Positions 42,154 through 53,637 of a stretch of DNA of 64,000 bases are shown in pieces; the stretch's first letter is position 1; every line of letters begins with the position of its first letter. The position numbers were made by a program, and so were the translations under genes. The stretch comes from Datnioides undecimradiatus (lineage: Eukaryota; Chordata; Actinopteri; Lobotiformes; Datnioididae): assembly GCA_008933995.1 (NCBI GenBank), contig WARS01000016.1:9751848-9815847 (forward strand). Reading direction: 5' to 3'. A model generated the notes under the pieces. It was given only the letters and a program-made list of their open reading frames with translations. It was not told the origin of the DNA and did no database searches.

Positions 42154-45100
42154 TATATTTTGGACAAATTAGGTTGAAACATTGATTACAAAAAATTACA
42201 AAGATGAAAACCAGGTTACCAGACTGCCTGTAATTTTATATACCTCATATAGAATGATTGGTTCCTTTTAAGATTGAAATCATTTAAAAAGTAAGAGGTG
42301 TCATTTTCATCTATATGTTGGGTTCAGGTTTCTCTTTTTAAAGAGATTCCTACATTTTCACACTATTGATTTCTATGACATCTATGCTTAATAATGGGTC
42401 TCTGTGATGGTTTTCAAATAATGATGTGTGTGGGGAGCTTTTGATTGGCAAGAGGCTACTAAGCAGGCATCAGCACTGTGGAAAATGCTTTTAATTTATA
42501 AATAATTTTTAAAAAGCAACATAAAGCACAGGAATCAATCATTTTTGTGTAAGGGTATGTGACTGAGTGTGTGTACACATGTATTCGTGTGAGTGTGCAT
42601 GTGAGTGTGTGGGAGGGCTCTCTGGAGAATCCATTTGCTGCAATAATCAAACAAGAAGAATGCAGCATGGCTGGTAAAATAGCGCATGATATTAGCAGTT
42701 TCCTTAATATCAGTTCGAAACAAGGGTAAGTTGTTAATGTTAATAAAAAAAGAACGATAAACCTGGTTAAAAAATAAATATAAAAGTTGTTCAGAATCTA
42801 TCACATCTTACAGTGGCAGCTTTAATCAAATCAATGTGATACCAACCATGGATTTTTCCTGTCAAATTATGTCATTCTAAACAAATGCATGGTAACGCAT
42901 AGTAAAATCATAAATCAAATAGTAAAGCATAAAGGTTTAATATAACAGAAAGTAACTCATTTTTCATGTCCATCCTTTTCATAGAGATAGAAATGCAAGT
43001 TATTTTGTGGCCTTTAAATAGAGTAATAAAGCTAAGAAAAATCAATAACGCATTATAAAAGAACAGGCAAGAACTGGGTGTCTATAGAGTACATGATTTA
43101 ACAGAACAACAATCTATTTCTTTAAAAGGTCAGTGAGCTATAAAGGCTGCTCCAACAGCACGGCCCCCTCTCATTCATCCCCGACACTATAGTCACTCAT
43201 ATTTTACCAATACTTCAGGGAATTATCACCCAGAAGCCATGAAAAAGCATTTTAGACCTTTTCTCCATCTAAGTAATCACTTTATTAGTGACACAAAGAT
43301 GAGTTTGTGCTATTATATGGATCCAAACGGTGTAATGAAATTTGACTCTGCTGCAGAGTAACAATATAATAAAAAGCAGAGAGAGACAAAGAATCAATAT
43401 GATACATGCTCCATCTGTTTGGTTCTCGATGGGTGTGATGAAGTTAGGGGATAACTTTAAATTGATCAGCAGTCACTAAATAAAAATAATTTGAGAACAT
43501 TTCTTTATTTCCTCTCTGACTAAATACAGCCACTCATTGTAGCAAAAATGTGAAATTTTTTCGTATTTTTTCTCATTTGATTTTGATTCTAGCACACCTT
43601 TAGTACACGTAATACGGTGCGTTAAAAGAACTTGCAAGTGGTTTAAGGTTATTTGAGGTTGTTTTTTTAATCTTAATAATTGCAAAATTATCAGCATCTT
43701 TTCTGCAAGATGGTTTTAATATTCAAGTTTGAAGTGTGGTGCTGCAGTTCCCATTCATTTCCATTACATACACAGAGCTCCATTTGCAGTCTTTGTATTT
43801 TGACCTCATGCATAGGTCATTTCTTTTAACATACATTTAATCTCTCATACAAGTTAACAAGTCATCTTTCCCTATTTATAATTTGTTGTAACCATACTTA
43901 TTCTTGTCTTCCATCTTTCTTATTCATTTTTACCCTCCCATAGTGTTCCCTCAGTGGGTTGCAAAAAACCCAGTTCAGACCAGTGTAGTGGATTAGTGTT
44001 GTTTTGATCCAGACATTAACATATTGGGTACAAGCAGCTAACGCCTCTTATTCCAGCTGCTCCTTGTGTGAGCAAACAATGTTTTGGAATTAGAGCGACA
44101 TGGAGATACACAAAGATTGAGATGACTGTGCACTGTTGCTAGAATCACTTCTAAACACGCACTGCATTGCTTCTGGGTCTCCCTTAGTTTGGACTAAACT
44201 GTCAGAAATTTTCAAATGTAAGTGATGAAATTATGAAGGACCTTTTAACAAAAGGTGATGCCATGGGGGGCAGTCAGTTGTTTCCCATTAAAAGGGCCAA
44301 AAGCTTTATAACTGCTACATTTCCACACAACCTCATTCATTGAAGAGAGGCTGACAGGGTGAAGGGATGTGACTGAACACACAAAAACAGAATGAGAGAT
44401 AACTTTAAAGGAGAGAGAGAAAGACAGAAAACATGGCACAAATAATGAAAGCATTGCAGAACACCCAATACTCTGAAGACTGAATGCTGGTTTTTGTGCT
44501 TCCCTAAGAATTTGATTTTAACAACTCATGGCCAGGAATTCTGGCTGGAAAGTCAACAACCTACAAGAAGTTGATAAAATTCACAGCAGTTTACTTTAAC
44601 TTCCATTTTGCCTTACAGGAGTGAGGTTAGAGAATAAAGAATTACAGAGTGAAACACTGAAAAGTAAAAATGAAGTCATGCCCTTTTATATTTTACTTTG
44701 TGATTTTCCATCCCCAAATTCTACATTTACAAAAAATGACTGCATATCTTAAGCGGGCACATCGGAGCTACATGATGACTGCCTGTTGGATAATATGGGA
44801 AAAAAACATTTAACTGCTATAGTACAGTTGTGTTTTAATTTCCACCCCTTTGGTAGAATGAATGAGAAATCAAAATTAAATCTTTCAAATTTTTCTAAAT
44901 TAACAGTGTCTGCAAAATGTTATGAGTGTTGCAAGATATTAGCATCGACAGAGTAGTGAAGAAAGTTTGACAAAACATATCACCAAACCTTTGAGCCGAA
45001 GCAACACAGTAAACAGTGAGACATTTTCATTGGGAAATAAAGCTGCTACTTACATAGAAAAAAGCTTATCTCATTTTGTATAAACATGCAGTTGATGACT

Positions 45101-46939
45101 CACAGTTCAGACAGTGTGTCCTTTGCAGACTAGATTATTGTGGGTGTCGTGCAGATGAACTGCACGTCCGTGGTACAGCAGTTCTGCAGTTCTGAGAACA
45201 ATTAAGTCACATCCCCACGATGACTTTTAAATTTGCCACAAAGAGTTAATAAACCATCACCTCCTATATTTTTATTTCATGCAGAGAATAACCTTCAGTA
45301 TTTCCATCTTAAAGGTAAAACCAACAGTACCAAAAATGCTTTGGAATTTGGAAGACATGGGTAATGAAGCTAACTATGAACAAAGATGTTTCCTGGAACA
45401 AATAGGATGGAGGAGGGTGAGTAGAAGCCGTTTTATCAGTTGTGCTTACTAATACCATAGCTTTTGGCAGTGTTAATGAGAATAGCTCCTATTATTGGAA
45501 TAAAATGATTACCACTCACTACTACACGTGGGTACCTTGTATAACTAATCCTGATCAACAGCTGTTGACAAATAGAGGGACATGTGCAGGTCTCAGCTTA
45601 TGGACGTCAAATGAGTGTCCTCAAGTGTCTGTTCTACACAAAAACGTTACAATACAGTTATTCCTAATTAATTTAAAAAGCAAGCAAACACCAAGAGGAT
45701 TCATTCTACGTAAGCCCACATTTGTGCATACACATATAATTGTACACACGCTCAGAAAGGCACACCCAAAGGCATAAAGGTTACACATACACAGAGGCAC
45801 ACTTTTTACGCAAATTATGGCTTGCATGCTTAATTTCCCAATGCATTTAGCCCCCTGCATCCATAACCCTAACATATGTAGCGGCTAATACAGTTAGAGC
45901 CCAGGTCTTTGCTTCCATGTCTGCTCACTTAATGATATTAGGGTTGATTCTATAGTTTGATCCAGCTATCAATGTCAATCATGTTAGCGCTGTTCAAAGC
46001 AGCAAGCCCTTGAGGGGGATTGGCATTGGAGGGAGGGGGGAAAGAGAGGAGAAAGGCTGGCAGCTTTCTAATGCAATAGAGCTGCCAGATCTGAGAGCTT
46101 TTTATTACATTAATATGTTCCTGGATAATTCTATCTCATCTCCTAATATTACTTAGCCTAAAAACTCAATTAAAGTCTCATTTATCCGATCACCTCAATC
46201 GGAGATGGTGACATAAGGGCGTTCAGACAGCCATGTGATGGTTGCTTGCTACCGCCTACAGAGGATTCTGTTTCTTCTCTAGCCACAGAGTAAAGCATAA
46301 TTGGAATTGAGAGTATGGCATCCAGCATTCTCTATCTGATATTATAGCTACAGCTTGCACAATTGGTAAGCTCACAGACAAAACCAGACCCTCATCTTGG
46401 GGTTTGCTGTTATCAGATGCATGAGGTGTTTCATAAATCACTTTATAGACTTTAGGGGATATAATAGACTACATATTATAGTGTGAGGATCCAAACAATA
46501 ATTGATGTAAGCTGGACAGCATTTGACTTCATGATTAAGTCCAAAAGACCTTTAGGTCAGTGGGGTTTATTTCTAGTGGATCTTGATTATCATAGCTTTG
46601 GGATTTCCGTTTGGCAAGATTTTGACAAACCGTGCAACATCATGCCAGATTCTATTGCTCTGATCAGTCCAAGGAAATATTATCCAGTACAGATGGTGGG
46701 AGAGTTGAAGGGTAGATCCTTGGCCACCCAAGGATCTGTGGACAGTATTTCTGTCTGCTGGTGTGCACAGGCATGGGTAGGGTAGGCGAAAACAAGACAC
46801 CCCTGCTCTAACTGCTACTTAAAAATGTATTTCTGTGCCATGAAAGAAGCTTGTATACTTCATCTTCAAAGGGACACTTGAGCTGTTTCTGGTACCCCTT
46901 AAATTGTCCCTTATGGTCAGCTCAGCAGTTTCTATCATC

Positions 46940-47175
46940 AGCCCAAGTGCCCTTATGTCTGGCCCAACTGCCTCTCTGTCCATGCAAAGGGTCTCCCGAG
47001 TGCCCTGCTGGTTGACCCAAGAGCCCCTTCATTTTGGACCAGATATCCACAAATAGCTTGTCTGGTTGTGAAGTGCTTCGATGGTCAGGCTAAGTGTCAC
47101 TCAACTGTGGATCTGTGGCTCTCCTGGATGGCCCAGGCGCACCCAAACTGAGCCTCTGGTACGCTCAAGTGAACA
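46940..47175. repeat. Cryptic minisatellite-like block with ~21-bp spacing
   Basis: A C-rich block contains recurring phrases of the form CCC-(A/G)A-(G/C)TG. The pentamer AAGTG or a close variant (AACTG, GAGTG, AAGAG, AGGCG) starts at 46945, 46966, 46998, 47019, 47071, 47092, 47103, 47135, 47146 and 47167. The steps are 21, 32, 21, 52, 21, 11, 32, 11 and 21 bases, all close to multiples of 10.5. The units are strongly diverged, as in an old minisatellite. The steps are not all multiples of three, so a repeat protein is unlikely. Confidence 0.55.
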
Positions 47176-48813
47176 GTGAACCCTAATATTCATACTATAC
47201 AAAACCTTGTTCATGCTTAAGGTGTATATATTTAATTTTTACCTGTGGTTCTAAGAGATTAGGTGCATCACAATGTTTCTGCCTAAGTATGCCTCACTAT
47301 AAAACTCATCAGACAGAGTAGCGTTGCGTAAATGTGCCAGCTAACACTGCTTTATTGATATCATTAACATTGCTGTTCACTGTTTCTCCTACCACAGAGA
47401 TTAGTGGGCAGATCACCTGGTAATAATGGCCAAGTAGCCACTAATCCCCATCAACAATCAGGCGACAGCATTTGCAGCACAACTGATCAGAGCTCTAATT
47501 ATGTCTGCTGCTATTAGGGTGCCACACATACAAAGCAAACAACTTCTGTGTCCATTTGACATTAAAAGGGGAAGCCCAGTGTTGTTCATGATGTTCAAGA
47601 TGTGAGTAACAGTCCTAACTCAGTGCATGATAATAATTAGTCTTAATAAAATATGGAATAAAGTACAAAGCATAAAATATACCCCATTTTGATTTCCAAA
47701 TATAGGATTTTAATACTGTAAGTGAAACATTTTTAAGGAGTATAAATCCACCCTGACTAAGTTTAACTACAAGCAGCTGGCAACATGGGCTCGTTGCAAT
47801 TTGAGCTCAAACCATATCAAGGTAAGACACAAGGTTAAATTGCTATTCCTGATGTACACCACACCACACACTCCTTGTTTGTATCACAGGCTTTGATCAT
47901 GGTTGCTCTTGGTACAGATATTGTATCCTGTTCTAATTTAGATATAAGAGTTAACCATGTTATGGAGGCTATTTGAAAATAAATTCGCTCCTGGAAAGTA
48001 TGCAAAAATTAGTAGATGATATAGGTCCGAGGCACTTAACAACTCATTCATGTTAAAAGAGATGCCACAAACATGCAAAAAACAACTTAGGGCAACAGTG
48101 GTGTGTAGAAGGGTTTCTGTATACACAACCTGTCAACCTCAGTGCTGATGGGCTGAAGCAGTAGAGGACCATGTCAGTTCCTGCTCATGTCAACTCTAAA
48201 CAGAAAGCTGGGGCTACTGCCGACATATCAACATCAAAACGCAATGATAAGACCTGAAGGGTGACTAGATGTCCTGATTAAATTGAAGCAGATATTCAAC
48301 CACCTGTCACAGTTTTTGCTGCTGTAATGAGACAGATTTTATTTCCTAATAAAAAATAAATAAAAATTAAGAGTGACCTTTGGTGAATGTGTCTCTATGG
48401 GTAAGGTATTTGAAGGCCATGAACATAGCCATGTTTCTGTCTCCCTGCATCCTTGCCCTGCTCCTTCTCTTAATCCTTAATGTATCCCTTTAAAAAGAGT
48501 GAAAGGCAGACTAACAATAATGTGTAAAGCATTATTGCTGAATTTATTTCAACTAGAATTGTTCAAATAAATGCAACTGCATAATAAGAAAAGCATCATC
48601 TTAAGATGATTCTGAAAATATGACAGTATCTTATTAACTAAATTTAAGTTTATTGCAATAGCCAGCACTGCCTCTGAAGGACCTGTGGGATCTGATGAAG
48701 TGGGAGGTTTGCAACATGAATGCATGGCCAAAAAATCTGCAGGAGCTGAATAACACTGCTGATATGGCACTGTTAAAAATCCTTCAGAGACATGATAGAC
48801 CTTACAGGGAGGT

Positions 48814-48885
48814 TTATGCCTTATGTAAAGCCCTTTGAGTTGTTTTGTTGTGTTAGTTTTATACAAATAAACTTTCCTTGACTTG
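48814..48885 (+). repeat. L2-type retroelement 3' tail
   Basis: ATGTAAAGCCCTTTGAGTTG, then a T/G-rich link, then TTATACAAATAAACTTTCCTTG matches the general form of L2-clade LINE 3' ends in fish (TGTAAAGCCCTTTGAG ... ATACAAATAAACTTTGATTGA). The body upstream is not recognisable, so this is a truncated relic. Confidence 0.65.
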
Positions 48886-50231
48886 CATTGCTTACTAAGA
48901 ATTTTGAACAATTTCCTAAGAGCAAAAGTAATAGAAAATCATCAAATGGAAACAAAACTTAAAGAAACAGAAAAAAAATGCTAATAAGAGCTAAAAATCT
49001 GACTATGACAGCAACATAGACAGATAATTTAAATTATCAAGAATCTCACTGAATTATTAAAGTCACTGGACTGGAGCTCAACTTGATTTCTGTTTGTTCA
49101 GGATTGTACTGAGGCTGCTCATGACTTGGACAAAATTATTTGGCTTTGGTAGATAAAATGCAATGCAATTTCACAACAGGCATTCAGTTATTGCTTTCAG
49201 TGAAGCTTATGTTCGATTTTAGATGAAATTGGAGAGGAGTTGATTCAACTCAGTGGTGAGTGTGAGCTGTAGGTTGCACTGTTGTTTCATGATTGGTATG
49301 ATGATATAGTTATTTTGCTCATTGGCATTAAAAACAAAAATCATATAATCCAACCCCATGAACATGAATGGCACCATACATAAATGGAATTGGAGCCCAG
49401 TTACACAAGAAAAAAGATCCCTACTAAACCTTATGGGTTGTTTGGCGAATGTTTCACAGAGGGAAGTCTCTTTGAGCTTTGGTCCATCCACAGGCAGGCG
49501 GCCTTGCTATCTCAGTAGAGGACATTCACTGTGGGTCAGTTGCTTCAGCTGTCTCTAGCTCGTTCTCAGGCTGAAGTGGTGGGAATAAAGGAGTCCTCTG
49601 AGCCTCCAGGGGGCCTTAAATAGACTTACAGTTTTTACCTGGGCCTTCTGGTCAATCCCCTTCAGGGGCTGTGTCTTTGAGCCAGCCTTCAATGGCTGAG
49701 AAAGCTAAGTTGTTCAAAGTGAGTGGTGTTGGTGCACAGTGGATTGCAGCTTGTCGTGTGGCGCATTAGGTGTTGACAGATGGGAGGGAGGGCATGGGAC
49801 GCTGTGGGGAACCAATGATTTATTGCTAGGCCCGGGACACTTAACGGAGTGTAAGTGCTGAGTCTGGAGGGACTGCAATGTGAGGACAATTGGAAAAAAA
49901 GAGAAGAATAAACAAAGGGAGTAACCAAAAATTAACAGGTGGTACTGCAATTTAGATCACTAATCATTATAGAAAGGTTTTGATCAACTAAAACTGGTCC
50001 CCAATAACTACTGTGTTGCAAAATTTGTATGGTTGTATGCGGGAAATCATGTACGCCTCTTAGAATAAGAACATTGGTAAGACGTACTACTGCAGACATC
50101 ACACAAAGGGGAACAAGTAAAGTACCGATGGGATTTTTATTCAATGTTATTTGCATTTAAACAGCAGTCATGTAACCAACCATCTTACTGAAAATAAAAA
50201 TGGAGGGGAAAGAGCTACAGAAAGTGTGACT

Positions 50232-50248
50232 GAGAGAGAGAGAGAGAG
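50232..50248. repeat. (GA)8 microsatellite
   Basis: Short uninterrupted GA run in a purine-rich patch. Confidence 0.85.
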
Positions 50249-53200
50249 TATAAGAGATAAGAGGGAGAGCACGGACACACAGCAGGCACTATAGTAGCGG
50301 GCACACACAGATAATATCAGGCCAACATTATAGCTCCAGGTATTGGTGGATTCTCTCCTTCCATAGCACAAGTGGATCCTCATGGCACATTTGCACTGGT
50401 GTGCTGTATATTGCATATTAGTTACACCCCAAACCCTGCGGTGCCTTTTGTAATAATAACCTTTTTAATATAATTTGATAAACTTAATTTATCTCCAGCA
50501 GCGAGACATAGCCATCATGGTATATTTGTGTTCTGTCAATCACTGTCAAAAGTATGACCTGTAGGATGTGCCAAGTCTTAAACATCAGATCATAGAAAAT
50601 CCGAAACTCTTCATCTCCGTCTTACTTTTACACTAAGATCAACTAAAAATGCAATAATTTGATGCATTCGATAAACAGCATGATTTATTATATATAGACC
50701 ATTTTCTTTCTGATGTGATGTCCAGGTTGACACAACTTTTGACATATATTTTTCAAATAGGGACAACAAATTAAGTTTAATTTTCATATCTATAATGCAT
50801 AAAACAATAATGAGTGCAAAATTTTCAGATGAAATTGCTAAATGTCCCCTGCTGCATGTTCAAACAATGCAATGACTATAGGTTAGATTGCAAATACTAA
50901 TGTGTCAGGAAAAAGAAAAAAAATAATATACTGGCTCGATGAAAATTAATTTGACAGTCGTACTTCCTACCTATCATTTTATTTATGAGGAATGGCTGCT
51001 GTTTGATTGTTTGGTGTTAAAAAAAATTATATTTCTGCTATAACTACACATACGAGTACGAGTTGCTTAATTATTTAGCTACTGTTGTGATTGAGCACCA
51101 TTAAAAATGTACAGATTCAGTGACACTGTAAGAATATGAGCAAGAACACAGACTGAAAACCCCCAGAAAACATTCAGCTTCTTTTAGTTTTTGTATAAGC
51201 TTGTAACTGCACAGACCTTTGAATGGGGAGCAGGGGTAATGTGTTCATTTTTTTCAGAAGCGACAAGGGCCTTATCGGAGACATGGACATTGTCTAGATT
51301 CTAGGAACCCAAGAGAAGCATCATGAAAAAATGCGTCACAGGGGCCATTCAATTTTTTTCAAAAAAACAAACAAAGACAACTAAAAATTGTTCCTGTTCC
51401 TAATACCACTCTCCCTGACCCTGTGTAAATCCACCATTTTGTTACAAAGGCAACATAAAGAAAAATGTAGACCACGGACCTTCTTTAACATCTCTGATTA
51501 GAGTTATCTGCACATAAAGTGAACGTAGAATGACTGATAAACAAACAAATAAACTGGGAATTACAGTAGATACATTGCTAATGCAATGAATAAAATGAAT
51601 AAAATGATTTTATGATAAAAAATATATCATACTTATTAAGTGACAATGACACAAGTGACAGCCTAGCCCCCCGCCCATACACACGCACATACCCAATTAG
51701 CCTTAAAAACCCTGTCAAGGTAAATTCAGCCTCCTTGCATCTGTTACAGCTGTGCCCTTCAGCCAGCTTAGGGTGATGGACAGTGGAGCACATCAGAGAA
51801 GCACAGGGACAGAAGAAGTATTGATCAGGTCTGTTTTGTTCAGCTCTGTTCTCTAAATCCAAATTTTTGTGACACTGCGATCATGTTGCACTATAAACAC
51901 AAGAATGATACCCAAAACAGTGGCAGGCTTACTCTGTGTTTTGTTGTGGTACCTTGGCAGGCAGGGTTTTGTTACATACAAATTCTTTGTGTGGAGGTTT
52001 ATAGACAATGAGGAGAGACAGTGTGGGCAACTGCTAGCTCTGCATGGTTTGTCTTGCCAGACTGACACATTCATCAGAGACAAAATGGTCTCAGATGGGG
52101 AAAGGAGTTTTCCATAGCCACAGGGCTTCATTCATTAAGTGGTCATACACGCAGATCTGACCTTGATTTGACTTTTTTGAAAATTAAGAACACTTTTTAG
52201 GGATTCATGAATGTTTTCACACTTCTCTCTCAAAACCTTCTTATGCATCAACAGTAGAGGGTATCTTGAAAGTGTAGCGAAACCCCCAATCCACTGCTGA
52301 AATTCAGCATTGGTACAATTCAGCACTGAGAAGAGTTGCAGAATTAGTAAAGCACCTGTTTCAGACTGCTCTTAAAAAGTCAGACGACTGTCTGACTATT
52401 GGAGAGGGACTCTCACTTCTCTCAGACTGTCCAAAGAGCACTTGTTTTCTTGGGTATACAGTATAATGGCCTTTAGCCCAGGGGCTCACTATTGATCACT
52501 GCCCACACCTTCCTTCCCCTGCTCCTGTCAATGCTCAATGTCCAGCAGCCCTGTCTGCCCACAGCGTCTCACTTTTATTCTTTGTCCAAAAACTCTCATT
52601 TCCACTTTTAAGACAATGGCAGCTCAAGAGAGGAGAAGATATGATCTGATGTGGACAGCACAAGAACACAGAAACACACACACTTTCCAGTTTGTGATCA
52701 GTCAGCCAAATTGTTGATTGAGCATTCCCCGTGGCAACTCCCAGAGGAGCTGTGTGCACAAGAAGGCCATCAGTCTCTCCCTAATGATCATCCTACCTCA
52801 CAACCCCTGTTTAGTTTTATGTGCCACATCCAGCTAACAGTGAGATTAGTGCTCTCACCATCACACTCCTTAAATCCTTCTCTCTGCTGCTCACAGGCTT
52901 GCCGAGTTGCCCCCGTTCACCCGCCATGGTTTCTGGCTATGGCTATATTCTGCCCAGGCTCCCTTGACCCAAGCTGGTAATGCATTACTCCCCAGATCAA
53001 TTGATAGATTGGCCCTGTCGGAGCTGCCGTAACTAAATCAGCTGCTCCTGATGATTCAGCACCAGCCAGGGAGCCGGGCCTGCTGTCACCAATCACAGAT
53101 CACCAGCAGCTGAGACAGGTATGGACATTCTCCTGTCACTTGAACCTAATTTATTGCCAGCTACCACATTGATTAACCTTGTGCTGTGGTTCAAGCTTCC

Positions 53201-53553
53201 TATAAAAATTTGTGTGTTGGGAGAGGGAGGGGGGACTGAATGAAGAAGGAGGAGGAAACATAAGGGCAAGTGGATGTTTACATTACTTCAGTAAACTTTG
53301 CACAAAAGGCCTTTCACTGTACAGCCGCTGCACAGCCAGGAGGAACTTTGTGGCAGCTAATAACCTCTTTCTGGGGGGAATTATGTGTCTGGATGTTTCA
53401 GTGATAAAAAGTATTTCTAACAAAAACATTTCACATTGAGCAGCAAACTTTCTGTTCTCTGTAACTGAAATCTATGTCATTGACCAAGAATCCTCCACTA
53501 TCCAATACACATACAGATAGATACACATGTACAGTCATACCTACCAAACATAC

Positions 53554-53637
53554 ATATCGTCAGCCTAATAGCATATCTGCCTAACTCAAATTCAATCCAA
53601 CATGAGTTAGGCAGATATGCTATTAGGCTGACGATAT
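53554..53637. repeat. 84-nt inverted repeat with perfect 35-bp arms
   Basis: Left arm 53554-53588 and right arm 53603-53637 are perfect reverse complements over 35 bp, separated by a 14-nt loop (AATTCAATCCAACA). Both sides are flanked by ATAC/CATA-rich sequence. Perfect identity of the arms implies recent origin, continued correction, or constraint. No target-site duplication is obvious. Confidence 0.97.

Larger units (their letters stand above)
33740..46930. other. Intronic stretch without recognisable gene
   Basis: AT-rich intron with the GT and GTT/TTG microsatellites, the C13/A11 tract and an 18-bp tandem duplication listed separately. The patch 46080-46260 is less repetitive, with several ATTA/TAAT cores and a short inverted TCCGAT/ATCGGA pair near 46186-46205. 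That is compatible with, but not proof of, a conserved noncoding element. No gene is recognised on either strand. Confidence 0.6.

Noticed and set aside
48549-48911. 120-codon open frame (minus)
   Set aside because: It runs through the antisense of an L2-type tail, so it is repeat-derived chance coding.
52651-52980. 109-codon open frame (plus)
   Set aside because: No family recognised; composition follows a GC-richer patch, which lengthens chance frames.
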